Source of the DNA: Dactylis glomerata
Lineage: Eukaryota > Streptophyta > Magnoliopsida > Poales > Poaceae
Length of the DNA stretch: 64,000 nt
Assembly: GCA_007115705.1 (NCBI GenBank)
Contig: QXEO01000339.1
Location: 7,714,518-7,778,517 of the forward strand
Direction of reading: 5' to 3'
The notes below the pieces were generated by a model. That model made no database searches and was not told where the DNA came from. It saw only the letters and a list, made by a program, of their open reading frames with translations. The position numbers were made by a program, and so were the translations under genes. Below are positions 41,601-53,496 of this stretch, in pieces (the stretch's first letter is position 1; every line of letters starts with the position of its first letter).

Positions 41601-42816
41601 CAATTCACCTTGAACACGCTAGAATTTTCACTTTTCTCGGATTTCTTTTTTACCACTATGGAAATTTCTATTTATACTAAGCGAAAGTTCACTTTGAACA
41701 AGTGGAAAGTTCGATTGCAAGAGATTAAAAAGTTAAATTTTGTCAAAATTCAATTTAATGATAACAGAAGTTCAGTTACACATCCATAGCAGTTCAACCG
41801 CATGTGAGAAACAGTTCAAATGCTCTGTTTTTTCCGAGCGGAAATCCTACCCATTAAAATCATTTCTATATATCCCGGTTGCACAAGTAAATCACATAAA
41901 TACTTAATATACAATGATATCAGTCTACTTTCACTCGTACATGGCGTCATGCCCCCACTCAACCACTATAGCCATGCCAAATTCAAATCACTCGCATATG
42001 GGCGTCATTACTACTATTTACTATTCTTGAAAATGATTTCTAAACCTTGCAAAATTTGGAAACATCACCTTGACAAAAAAGTTGCGCAATTTTAATATCT
42101 TTCGAACGGTATATCATTTACTTCATTCCGATTAGTCATTTAGAAGTAATTGCAAAAATAGTTCATGCAAAATCGAGAAATCCGGAAATCCGAATCAACT
42201 ATATTCAAAACTGCTCTTAAATGGTAGGAAATCCAAAAAAATGATCAAAATGAAAAAGTTGCGCCTAATCCACAGCTTTCCAATGATATATCATGTGCAT
42301 AAATCGGATAAACGGTTGAAAAATGAAGAGCAAAATACTGCTCGATATGAAAAAATCCGCGAAACAAATGTTTCGTATATTTAAAATTACTTCTAAACTG
42401 TTCCGAATTTCAAAAAACACTTAAGATCAATAAGTTGGGCAATTTTCTTGCGAATCCAACGGTATATTGTATGCGTTATTCCAATAAACGATGTGAAAAC
42501 CGTGGCCAAATTACTGTCCGCCCATACAAAATGACGCGAAAATCCGATTATTGTTTTTTAAAAATAACCTGAAAAATATTTAAAATTTCAAAAAACTGTT
42601 AAAACATAAAAGTTTCAGAATTTGATAAGCTTTTTAACGGTATATCATTTACTCAAATCTGATGAACGGTTAGGAAATTATAATCAAAACATTGTAGTCT
42701 CATGTATTATAGCGAGAAGTTCAACAATGTTTATCTAAACAAATAGCGAGAAGTTCAACAGTGTTTACCATAGAAGTTCAAAACTGGTTGTAGATCCTTA
42801 ATCTACAACCGGTGGT

Positions 42817-42841
42817 TATATATATATATATATATATATAT
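42817..42841. repeat. (TA)n microsatellite
   Basis: About 12 TA units bordering the hairpin-ended element. Confidence 0.9.
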
Positions 42842-43473
42842 CAATAATTCACATACTCATAACATATAAACAGTCACACTAGAGATATGAATGAGGTTTA
42901 GGCATAGTTTTTTTCACATGTTACAAGGAGAGAGGACGGGACTGGGGATTCTGCGCTACGGTTAGAGAGACGGTCGATTTTGGCTGTCAAATTGAGCCGC
43001 GCTGAAAATTTTTGGTCCATATCTTTTGGGCCCCATGCGCAGAAAGATATCGGTTAAGAGGCTAAATCAATAAAGCCGCGCTATTAGCGCCCAATCTCGA
43101 TTTAGCTAGCCAGACTATAGCCAGTTTATAGCCGACTATTAAAACTTCTGTTTGAACATGTTGCATGTTTTCATATATTACCTACTAGGGTGCTTTACTA
43201 TTTTATTCTGACTTTGTTGGTCGTGTTTTGTCTACTATTTTTATAGATTAAATCGTATGGAAAATTGCTTATACACCCAACATAACTATGGTCCTTTATT
43301 ATTATATTCCTCTTAACTATGGAAACAGGACTAAGTAATTTTGAGCACAAGTTTACGTAGACTAATTAACATGTCGAAGTGAATTATTTAATCGAAGATT
43401 GTGCGGAGATATGACATAATTGAAATGAACGAGTTTCTAAACAAGAGACAGGGTGGGTTAATTTGTTATTTAC
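42842..43473. other. Sequence below CYP51H-like exon 1 (intron or unrelated)
   Basis: AT-rich. If the CYP51 exon's GT donor is used, this is the start of its intron. The second CYP51 exon (about 1 kb, with the heme-binding Cys) is not seen here or further left. Confidence 0.4.
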
Positions 43474-43945
43474 CTCCACTTCCTGAAGCATGGGATCAAC
43501 ATAGCTTCTGAGCTGTGCTGGCTTTAGAGACTCAACAATGAAGCGAGTATGCTCCCGTCGAGTAGTGTAATCTACGCCGAAGCCTACCTCGGTGCCAAAC
43601 ATGGGGACGGTGAACTCAAATAAATTTCCTTGAGTAACTTCTGACTCCAACCCTTGGAAGAAAATAGCGGAGGCCTCCTGTCCAACCAAGAAGGTTGCCC
43701 TTTTCCAAAGGGAACTGACAGTGAATGCACTGCCAAGCTTGTTATGCAGATAATGCATCGTAGCTTCAGGGCCCTCTGTAAACAGAGTAGGTAAGTCTGA
43801 GAAGAGCAATACCCTTGACCTCAGGTGGAGCTGGAAGGGTACACACAGGATCGATGGTAATTCGCCCCCTTGCAATCTTGGCGACTACTGTAGTGATGAG
43901 AACAAGCGCTAGAGAGAACCACACGACGCTAATTGTCAACTCCAT
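43474..43945 (-). pseudogene. CYP51H-like cytochrome P450, exon 1 only, frameshifted
   Basis: From the ATG at 43,945: MELTISVVWFSLALVLITTV, a membrane anchor, then KIARGRITIDPVCTLPAPPE. Near 43,800 the frame shifts by one. The other frame gives LHNKLGSAFTVSSL, ATFLVGQEASAIFFQGLE, GNLFEFTVPMFGTEVGFGVD and PAQLRSYVDPMLQEVE, followed by a GTAAAT donor. The strings are clearly the CYP51 (sterol 14-demethylase) N-terminal half, closest in my memory to the monocot CYP51H group (triterpene oxidation). CYP51 genes have two exons; exon 2 with I-helix and heme Cys is missing. An upstream 5' region lies at 43,946-44,010. Confidence 0.88.
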
Positions 43946-44640
43946 GGTGTAGTTCGTAGTAGGATTGACGCTGCAAGAACCTGAAGATCATGCGTCTAAG
44001 TTAGATCGGCTGATTATGGCCAGATATTGTACCTTTAATTTGGTAGCAAACCTACAAAATATAACAAACCTATCTAATTAAGATTGACAGATGTAAGACA
44101 AGAAATACTACATCGAGCATACCTGAATACTACGAACCTCAGCTCGTCAATGGTTTTTTTTTTTTTTTGAAACAGAGACTCGTCAATGGGTTTAGGGACT
44201 TCGCTGTAGAAATAAAAACTTTTTATTACAAGAAAAGCTCAAGAGGACTACGAGCCAGGCATGAGTTGTGAGTTCTGAAACCCCGAGACATTTAACAACC
44301 GCCTGCATGCCACATCTGAGCAAATTAAAGAAAAAAGATGGAGACTAACCTTACTGAAAAACCTGGAGACTGTGCCTGGACTACTAGCGGAAACTGACTG
44401 CCGGTCCGCGTCAGAGATCGGTCGAAGGGAAGGGCATCATAGCCTCATAGGTATCAGGCGAGCCAAGCGACGGGGAGGAGCGGTAGCCGATCCAGATCTA
44501 ATCTGCCTGTTGGAGAGCGCAGGATGCCACGAAGTTGAATTGATCGTACTATTTTCTTTTGGGCGCACTTACTGCTCAATCGACTGAGAGATTAATTAAG
44601 GGGACGGCTGGAGATCAGGCGATTGATTAGTTAGAGATCA
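43946..44640. other. Region right of the CYP51H-like exon
   Basis: Probably the 5' flank of the P450 remnant plus unclassified sequence. Contains a tiny retroposon (44,154-44,178) and a GC-richer patch (44,370-44,540) without a recognised frame. Confidence 0.35.
44154..44178 (-). mobile_element. 25-bp 5'-truncated retroposon
   Basis: Fifteen T's plus GAAACAGAGA, flanked by CTCGTCAATGG on both sides (44,143-44,153; 44,179-44,189). On the minus strand this is the last 10 bases of a transcript plus poly(A) with an 11-bp target duplication: an extreme LINE/SINE 5' truncation. Confidence 0.7.
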
Positions 44641-44654
44641 GTCTGACGTCATCC

Positions 44655-44960
44655 TTTTTTCTGAATAAAATTCGAATTTTGAATAAAACTGAGTTTTGAA
44701 TCTAAACAAATTTCGAAATTGAACAAAATTTTCGAATATGAACAAAAATAGGATTTGAACAAAATTTCTGAACAAAAATTGAATTTGAACAATTTAGAAT
44801 ATGAACAAATTTGGAATATGAATAAAAATTCCGAATTTGAACAAAATTCGATTTCAACAAATTTTGAATCAGAACAAAAAATTTGAATGTGAACAAATTT
44901 TGAATGTAAAGAAAATTTGAATTGTAAACAAAATTCGAATTTAATTAAATTTCAAATATG
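44655..44960. repeat. AT-rich degenerate repeat, GAATTTGAACAAAA-like
   Basis: About twenty 12-16-bp units of (T/A)TTGAA(T/C)(T/A)TGAACAAAA(T/A)TT. No coding potential. Confidence 0.8.
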
Positions 44961-45089
44961 TTTAGATTAAAAAAAGAAAAGGAAAAAAATAAACATGGAT
45001 CTCCAACCAGATCCGACGGTCACACGGGTGGCTGATCTCTAACTAGAGATCAGACGTTTGTTTTCTAGAAACCGATTAATTAAATCTCG

Positions 45090-46570
45090 GTCGGCTGCTG
45101 ATGTCATATGAGCGCTGCTTATATTTTTCCGTGGGATTCTTTGATTACCTTCTTGTTGTTCTCAGAAACAACTTTATAGCGCGCTACCGAGCATCATTTT
45201 GTTGAAAGGTTCTCGCTGGTGGGACGACCAGTTATCGCATTTTGTGTCCTTGCCTAGTTGGTGGTTGTTGGTTCGCTCAATGATTCATTCGCTTGGGGTT
45301 TTCCTATTGGAAAACGTTGTATATCCGTCGGGGGATCCCGTGGCCGCGATCCCCCGTCTCGCGCATGCGACGCGTGTCCCACAGGGCCCACCATTCCTGG
45401 GGCCTTATCCCTTCGTCTAGCCCATACTACCGCTCATCCTCGCCTCGCTCGACCTCCGACTGCCTCGCAAGCGCCACCGCATGTCCCCCTCCGGCGCATG
45501 CTTCTTCCAGCCGTCGACCGAGCATGTAACCGCTGATAGTCCCTCCCCTCGCCGGCCCTCACCGGCCCTCACCGGCCCGCGCTGCTCCATCCCAGTCTCT
45601 GACCCCCACCACACAGATCGACAACCATCCCTCCAATCACCGCGACGGCTGGCGCTGCTCCTTCCCGTCTACGGGGGCCTCTGCTTCGGCTCCCTTAGCG
45701 GCGGGAGTGTCGGCTCGCCATCCCACAGGATGAGGTTACCCGCCGCCGGCCCCACCCTCGGTGACCACGCCTACGCCACCTCAAGCTTGTCGCCACGCCC
45801 CCAACGGCGGAGGTACTCGCCTCAACCTCGTCGTCGCGCCCCCAACGACAGACGTGCTACTGTTGCCATGGGAGAGAGTGGTGATGCCTCCATCAGTAGC
45901 CAAAGATGCTCCCGCCGGCAGCATTGCCCGGTGCTTTGCTGCTAATCTGGGGCCTTGGTTCTCCAAGGGGTAGCCGGCGATGCTACCGACAGTTGTCGGT
46001 GTTGCCACTGGAGGGGGGCGGCCTTGCTACTGAGGGTGGGCATTGCTTCTACGGTGATGTTTGCTAGCATTGTTACCTATAGTTGTCGACCTTTCTACCG
46101 AAGGTGGGCGGAGGTGCTTTCGACGGTGCTCTTTTGTTTGCTACTTGCGTGTCGATTTGCTACATACATATTTTTTTGTATGATCATTATGTGATTTTGC
46201 TACAATAGTATGATATTGTTGCTGCTATGCCTCCAGCGAGGTGTCTTTGGTGACATCTCTGGCGAGGTCTACGTCGGATGAGTTTCTATTTGTTTTTCGT
46301 TGAAACTTGTTTGCTACAATCATATTAGAGTTTTGCTACCTTAGTATAATTTTTTTGCGACAATATCCCCAGCGAGATCTCCTGCGAGATCTCCTGTGAG
46401 GTCTCCGGCGAGGTCTATGTCCAACAGATCTTTTTTAAAATTTTATTGAACCGTTTTTTGCTACATAGAAGCAAAAGTGGAAAAAAATTACTACAAAAAA
46501 ACAAAAGTGGGTATTAGACAAAAAGCTGGACACGTGTTATGCTGACGATCCGGGGGATAGGAAAATTTTA
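45090..46570. other. Unclassified, GC-rich left half, likely transposon-derived
   Basis: The left part (45,300-45,850) is very GC-rich with frames open on several strands. The right part has repeated TTTGCTAC and GGCGAGGTCT motifs (46,050-46,460). A motif GATCCCCCG...GCAT...ACGCGTGTCC at 45,345-45,380 has a related inverted counterpart (GGACACGTGTTATGCTGACGATCCGGGGGAT, here split by position 46,527-46,558), which suggests inverted repeat ends, but I cannot define borders or a target duplication. Confidence 0.35.
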
Positions 46571-46824
46571 TCCCACGGGGGGCACTCAGCAGGCCCCTTT
46601 CCTATTCTCGACCTATTGTGGACCAAATTTGGGGCTCCGCATGGGAGACGTGTACCCCGGGCGATGTGGGCTGTGGCCCGGTTAGAGCTTCTTACTTCCT
46701 CGACTTTGATGAGACATGCAGGTGCCATCGATGCCGTTGCGGCTGGAAAGAGTTGCGGCGGAGAAGAAGCCCGCAAGGATGAAACGAGGAGGAGCCGAGC
46801 TATGGAACTTAGGGTTGGGGCACG

Positions 46825-47273
46825 CACTACGCCAGAAAGGTCTAGTAGTGATGGGCGTGTTTTCCCGTACACTAACGATCCAGCCACCCGCCGGTGATAA
46901 CTAGCCACTGGTAATCGAAACCGCTGACAGCCTGTCATGTATAATTCCTTTCGTCTATCAACTTAAGTTCCTTCATCTGACGAGCGGCGCTAGGCAGCGA
47001 CATTCTAGCGGCGTACAAACAATGATTTGCACGATAGGGATGCTCCTGATCTGACGAGCCATAACGCAAGCACACACGCATGCTATTCCTATGACGTGGA
47101 GAATTCCACACGGATAGTCATTAGTATGCTACCGTTAACACACTAGCTGCCAGCCCCGCGTATCATTAGCATGTCACTTCTGACGAGTATATTACTAACG
47201 GATGCTGTCATCGGTATAGTACGATTGACATTCATAATTTCCCTTTGTCGTCGTGGGTAAGTGTTTAGTAGTG
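46825..47273. mobile_element. Small CACTA-like element, 449 bp
   Basis: Begins CACTACGCCAGAAAGG, a familiar grass CACTA end, and finishes with the complement of CACTACTAAACACTTACC. Flanked by ACG on both sides (46,822-46,824; 47,274-47,276). The two ends match only in CACTAC, so the assignment rests on the CACTA motif plus the 3-bp duplication. Confidence 0.5.
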
Positions 47274-47276
47274 ACG

Positions 47277-48285
47277 ATTCCCAATTTATGCTCGTCGTTG
47301 GTTTACTTTACAGCGGGAAAAAACGACAGATCCCGGTTGCTGTATCAGTACGATCTCGGCTGCCGTACGATCCCGGCTGCAGCAGGATCCCAACGCCGAT
47401 GTATCATAAATACTCCCTTCATACTTACAATTGTTGCCTAGCAAGTTTACAAAATCTTAAGAAAATTATTACATCTAGTGCAATATTTAAGTCACATATG
47501 ACATACTTTAAAGTTCATAGCACATCAAATTAAGAAGTGTGAGAACATCACAGACAAGGGATGAAGGGATGAAGGGAAACATGAGTAGATCATGCCGCAT
47601 CTTTTTGCATTGTCACTGCATCAAGGGATGAAGGGAAATATGAGTAAATCATGCAAAAGGTAATTGAGGCCTAGTTTGTCAAAAAAAAGTATGTCTAAAA
47701 CTGAAGTATTACAAAACTGTAGTATTGAGAGATCCAGAGTTGTTTTTCCAATACTTCAAAAACAACACATTTTGACAGATAATCAAGTAATAATACCACA
47801 TTTTTTAGCTATAGACAAACACATCAAAGTACTTGAAACTGTGGTATTTTCAGAAACTATAGTATTGCTATAATACTTCATAAATACTTTGCTAACAAAC
47901 AGAGCCTAAACCTATGCCTCAAAATATGTAAACATTGAGAAGACAAGTAGTTTGTAATAGATAATATTCAGCGTGACATAACTGAATACAGACAAACATC
48001 CTTCCTACAAACTAGATATGTTTAGAATAGAAACTAGAGAGATGAGAAAAAAAGCGTACCTACGAAATAGATTAGGAGTGGTTCGATCCCTAATTTTTTA
48101 GGAAATCAGATCATCCTGCACATATATTTTTAATAATATAATAACTGTGCGCAAAGTTTTCAGCTTCAAATAACTTATGTATGACATCATTGGTGCATAG
48201 ATGCATATACTGACATGTTGAAAGAACATTAGTGTTTCTCACACCAACAGTATGTACTGGTGCAATGAAATAGATGAAGAATGTT
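47277..48285. other. Intergenic sequence with one MITE
   Basis: AT-rich. Contains short GATCCCGGCTGC repeats (47,330-47,395), a duplicated ATCAAGGGATGAAGGGAAA-type segment (47,555-47,645) and the MITE listed separately. No gene seen. Confidence 0.4.
47668..47906. mobile_element. MITE-like foldback element, 239 bp
   Basis: Left end GGCCTAGTTTGTCA, right end complement of GGCTCTGTTTGTTAGC, with further inverted similarity inside (AAGTATTACAAAACTGTAGTATT against AATACTATAGTTTC...AATACTT). Adjacent bases TGA and TAA hint at a Harbinger-type duplication but do not match exactly, so a hAT-type MITE is also possible. Confidence 0.55.
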
Positions 48286-48307
48286 GTATATATATATATA
48301 TATATAT
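48286..48307. repeat. (TA)n microsatellite
   Basis: Eleven TA units. Confidence 0.9.
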
Positions 48308-49066
48308 GCTTTCAAAGAGGCAATCATTTGACAGAATATAATGATTCATGACGAATTCAATATTGTAATGCTAAACACGAGTATTCCAACAATAGGGTGG
48401 GTTTGATCCGATGGCGCTTACACTGCTATCAGAGATTGGACTAGAGGACATGGAGCCACTGCTCAACGGATTGGGATGGTAAATGGCTTGTTTGATCCAT
48501 GCGTGCAATCGGTATCGGGATGCAAAGGTGGAAGTCCTTGTCCCAGACCACTTTTATCCAATGCATTTACCATCACTTTATTCACTCTATCCTAGATATC
48601 AATATCATTCTCCTTGGATCTCCGCATCCGTCTGGCAAGTCTGGGACTTTCAGTGAAACAATCTTTCCTTGGAGCCTCATACATGGTGGATCTCAGACCA
48701 CGACGAGTCTCCTTTCGGCCAAAAGACATGCGTAGATGAGGATCTAGCCACCTATGGCTATCTATCTAACCCTAGGACCATTTACATGGAGGAAACTCAT
48801 AATATCTTTTCTGCAGGCAACATGATTCAAGTTTAAATAGGTAGTAACATGCATTTAGACAGTGGCAAAGGACAAAAGTAATTTTAGGTAGGGAGAGATC
48901 TAAAAATATGTGAAGACATTGATGCTATATATAATTTTAATACAACCACTTAGCACAATAGAAATGGATACATACTTTAATAAAAGTAAAACCTAGCAAT
49001 AATTTTATGGATCAAGACTTCTAAATATCTCTAGCTTAATGTAGCGCATCATCAAGACATCATGAA
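48308..49066. other. Intergenic, with a possible minus-strand exon at 48,575-48,745
   Basis: On the minus strand about 48,740 to 48,600 reads MSFGRKETRRGLRSTMYEAP and ESPRLARRMRRSKENDIDI before a stop: basic and protein-like but unrecognised. It may be a gene relic. The rest is AT-rich without features. Confidence 0.3.
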
Positions 49067-52000
49067 TGTAACACCCCACTTTTTGTAACCCTGTTTAAGC
49101 TGAGTTTGGTAATGCAAAAGTGAGGGCCAACAAAAACTTTTTGCAACTAGATAAATAAAATAGAGTTTCCTGTGTGTTTGCCTGGATTGTTGTAAAAATC
49201 TTGTTTGGAAGAGTGTTGTTTGATAGGTGAGTTGGTGGACCAACTCAATTTTTGTGATCTAGTGATCATGCCATCCTTTGGGTTACTAGCTTTTTCTCAA
49301 AATAGAATATCTTGGCACCCCCTTTATTTCAAAATATTTTAATTTTTCCAAAACAGGAGCCAAGATCCTTTAAAAAAAAACCCAGAGCTTTACCCAAACC
49401 TGAGTATTTACAAAACTACATAGATATAGTGTTGTGACCCTACTATTTTAAAAAACTACTATTTTATAAATCTTTGATAAGTGGTCTTTCAAAACACCTA
49501 TGCGAAAACTTGATAAAGGAGATGATTATGTCTCCATTTGTTTCTAGAAATATCTACCAAAGCCTTACTCCTTTCTTTGAAACTCTTTTCAACTTCCCAT
49601 GGCTTGATCACTATTTAACACTTGTTCAACCATTGCTTATGGTGATGATAGATTACCTGCAAATGATTGACCATGTGTGGTGAGTTGACTTTGTGTGACT
49701 TTGTTTGACTTTGATGAGTTGCTTGTGTGTAGATATGATCCTCAGGTAGGCCTGTGGCCTACCTTATTCAAAACCCATCAATTAATATTTTGTCCCATGT
49801 AAGTTATTTTCATCCTATCTTTCAAATAAAACCTATCTTATTATTTTTCTCTCAATCATGAAGCCCTAACTCTAATGTCTTAGTCTTACCATAAGACATT
49901 AGGAGCCCCTTTTTGAGGAACTTTAAAACCAATCAAACTAGCCCAAGAAAAACACCCATGGTGTTATTAGAATCATCTACATCCCATCTTAGGAGGCTCC
50001 TCTCAGTTTTCGCAAAATATTTTCTTCCAGGCATTTTATCAAACACCTAGTGTGCAAACTATCTTCGTGTCTGTTAACAGATTCAATTTTCCAACACTTG
50101 TATTAAGCTCATCTATTCTATCCATGACTTTGTACCTTTCTAGAACTCATATTTGGCATGTGTTCTTCCATTCTTTCCATTACCACTTGGTCATTTGAGG
50201 CCATCTTCAAATTGTTTCAATCTTATTTCTGAGGCTAATCAAATCAGTGACCAATTGACTGTTATCAAATGCACTTTTGCTCACACTTTTAAATCCTGAA
50301 ATTAACTGTTCAGAGGCCATCCTCTGACCTATTCCTCTTCCTTTTGATCTATTCTAACTATCCCTGCACTTGTTGGTGCATTTTGAAGCCTTCCACCCAT
50401 TTATGTGACTATACTTTGAACCCTAGTCAAACCTGTTTTACCCCATTTTATTTTGGGTTAATTGGATCTATGCCATTGTAACTTTCACCAATTGGAAAAA
50501 TGTCATTACAAAAATCAAACCTGGAAATATGCCACTCTAACTTTTATATACTTTTACCTACGCCATTTTGTGCAATACATAGTCCTTTATACTCCTATAT
50601 GCATCCTTATACTTGCATACAGACATGAAAAGAAAAAGAAAATGACAAGGCTTTAACGTGTTCAACCCCGTCAAGTCTCCCCGCCCAACTCAGCACAGAG
50701 ATTGAACCCTCATTCAAAAATTCCCCATCTCACCACTCAAACTAACCCTAACACGGCGATGGTGGTCGGAGTCAATGGCAGTAGCGGCGGTCGGAGTTGG
50801 TAGCGGCTGCTGGCGCACGTGTGCCGCCTAGGTGCCCAGCGTCCGGAGGAGCTCGCGGCTGAATCCTTCCTCACGCGACGGAGAGCGATGGGATTTGGTA
50901 GAGGAGGTCAAGGGGATTCCTAGGTGGTTACGGTTGCTCCGGGGATGGCCGGAAGTGGTAGATCGAGCCGGCAATGCATCTCTGTTTTGAGAGAGAGAAA
51001 GAGAGCATTACGAGAGAGAGGGTCTAGGTGAGGAAGACGACTCGTTCATATGTTTCTGTACAGAACTTAAGACGTCAGTTTAGGGGTCCATATGTGTCCA
51101 GAAATGGCTCATATTAGAACAGTATACTCATTTTAGTACTTCTAATTTTCTATATTTTTTTCAGATTTTTCTGAGAAGTTTAGTTTTTTTAAAATTTTGT
51201 GGCGCCTGATTATGGTAAATACTGCAGTACATACTGAAATACATGTATTTTTTAATAGTTATTGACTTAACTGTAGAAAATGGCATAGGTACGAGTATGA
51301 TAAAGTTGGAGTGGCATATCTCCAAGTTTTGTTTTTGTAATGGCATTTCTCCAATCGGTGAGAGTTGTAATGGCATAGATCCAATTAACCCTTTTATTTT
51401 TCCTTAACCTTCTTGGTCACTTGCCAACATCCACCATCAACTCTATCTATAAATCCAAACCTTCCTCAACTAACTTTTATAAATGTTATTCATGCCTTCT
51501 ATCATCTCTTTTTCATCACAAATAAATTTTATAAGACCATCTTCTCATTTTACCATCCTATTAACCAAAATGCATGGGAATGTCAATTATGTCATTCTTG
51601 CATATTTTCTCATCAAATAAATTTGATGAAACTCCACCATGCTATCTTATGAATTTAGAATCATATGAACCCCAAAACCCTAGTGGTTCATCTTCCAATT
51701 TTCAAAATCTTGTTTCAAGTAGTATGGGGCAAATCTTCACATTTCACTTTTTGGTGACCTTTCCTAATACCAAAAATTCTTCCAACCTAGCAATATGGTT
51801 AGTCTCACCAAATCACACCCATCTAATCCATTTGTGCATGCCTTTGTTTGGTGCAATATGGGGAGTAACCCAAAATTCAATACTTTGCATCATGCATGCA
51901 TCCATCACCATATCTATCCCTAACTATTTCAAATTTATTTGAAACACCACCAAACCATCCCACTAATCACTCCAGCACCACCACCACCTTCTGGTCAAAT

Positions 52001-53496
52001 TCTACTATAGCAGCACCCTCTCTTCCTTGTCCCCTAGTGCTTGGAGGGAGCTATTGAAGGGACACTTGCATATATTCAAATCTTGCCATGACTTGTCTAA
52101 ACCCTGCAGCAACCCTCCCTTCTCGAGCAAGGAACTTCCCCAGACCCTCTCTCACCCTCCCCACCGCCCCACTCGACCAACCAGAGCACCTCCCTAGCCC
52201 CCACATGCCCAAACCGACCTTACCTACATGCCCCACACCCCTCTCTAAAATAAAAGGCCACAGCCTCTCTTGGCCCTCCCCTTCACCCCTATTCCGTTCC
52301 CTCATCTCCACCACACCCTCCCTGGATGCAGAATCCATCCCCTTGCTCTATAGCAGAGAAAAGAGAGGGAAAACCAAGTTTTGTTATGCGAGGAAGTGGA
52401 GAAGAATGCCGCTGATCCAGACCCTCCCTTCCTCCTATTTCTTCTTGCACAAGCTCTCCTGACATGTAGCTACCTAACACTACCCCTATCTTGATCCAGG
52501 AGCGCTAGTTCCTTGACCCCCTGGAGCACTGAATCAAACTTTGTCATCGCGGGCGCGCAGGTCATCGTCCTAGAGACCAAACCGACAGCCCCGCACCTCT
52601 CTGAGCTCACCGTGGAGCGCCGCTTCTCCTCGTGCCGTCGTCGACGTCAGGGAGGCGCCCTAGGTGAGCTGCCGGACTCCTCCCTGCCGACCTAGGGTTT
52701 CCGCCCTGTTTACCTAAGCTGGAGGTAGGAGACGATGGGCAACCGTCGATCTCAACTAGATCCGATGGCCCCGGTTGCCGTGTACCGGTTCGGCCTTCCC
52801 CGCGGTTGACCAGCGGGCCCGGCCTGGCAGGCCGGTTTGACCGTGCCTTTCCCACGCGCTACGGGCGAAATGGGTTGGAACCCGGCGGACCGGCCCAGAT
52901 CTGGCCCGTGTCTATTTTTTTAGTAAAAATTGTTTAACCTTTTCTCAGATCTGCAAACTTGTAAAATCAACAGAAAAATATTTATGAACTCAGATGGCAT
53001 GATTCAAATTTTTGTGAGTAGCATGTTCAAATTCCTTTGTTTTCGCACAGGTCCCATGCAAAATAGATCATTGCGTGTGCAATAGTATTTTATTTGGATA
53101 AATTAGTCCCTTTTCAACCTAAAATCCAAATCTTGAGTTTTGTGTACTGAAATGATGTGGTTCCAATTTTCAGTAGTGCCTTGATGTGTTAGCTTGTATG
53201 CCTCACTAGTTTTGGTATTTTAGGAGCTATAGATTTGAAGTAGTAATTGATATGGCTAATAGTTTAATTAGTCTTAGTTAATTTCTCATTTGCAGTAGAA
53301 TAGGAGTTTGTGTATGAATCCAATTTCTATGGATTGTGTTCAGTAAGAGCTTTCCAGAACATTGTCTAGCACATTTTTCTGATGTCCAGAGAATATCTGG
53401 GAATTATTCTAGTGTTGTTGCTATTATTGTTGCTAGAAATTTCATAGAAAATCAACCACAAGATGTTTTGAGGTGAATCCAACTTTGTTGGGTTCA
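49067..53496 (+). repeat. Very long LTR, outer copy, left part
   Basis: Starts TGTAACACCCCACT and runs in parallel with 53,497-57,290 (shared blocks such as GAGGGCCAACAAAAACTTTT, CAGGTAGGCCTGTGGCCTA and GAATCCAACTTTGTTGGGTT). It is cut at GTTCA (53,492-53,496) by the solo LTR and continues at 59,364. It carries a Mutator-type insertion at 50,455-51,391 and a GC-rich domain at about 52,510-52,900. No coding sequence is supported. Sequences diverge clearly from the inner copy. Confidence 0.82.
50455..51391. mobile_element. Mutator-type (MULE) non-autonomous element 2
   Basis: Inverted repeats of about 115 bp beginning GGGTTAATTGGATCTATGCC, with 9-bp target duplication TTTTATTTT (50,446-50,454; 51,392-51,400). 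937 bp. The interior (50,750-50,980) is GC-rich with a GAGAGAGAGA leader-like tract, possibly a captured promoter/first exon. The inner LTR copy lacks it, so it is a separate insertion in the outer copy. Confidence 0.9.

Larger units (their letters stand above)
39607..42816. mobile_element. 3.2-kb hairpin-ended segment between (TA)n runs, unclassified
   Basis: Left hairpin GGTTGTAGA/TCTACAACC at 39,628-39,652, right hairpin GGTTGTAGAT/ATCTACAACC at 42,786-42,810. The left side borders (TA)n 39,595-39,606, the right side (TA)n 42,817-42,841. Both hairpins are preceded by ACT. Inside are a GC-rich block (39,680-40,400), a degenerate AGTTCAGG array and an AT-rich tail with diverged repeats (CGGTATATCATTTAC...GATTAACGG-like). 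No transposase and no convincing ORF. I treat it as one element, possibly non-autonomous. Confidence 0.5.

Noticed and set aside
47397..47540. Stowaway MITE start (TACTCCCTTC...)
   Set aside because: Resembles CTCCCTCCGT only loosely, and no matching inverted end with TA duplication was found.
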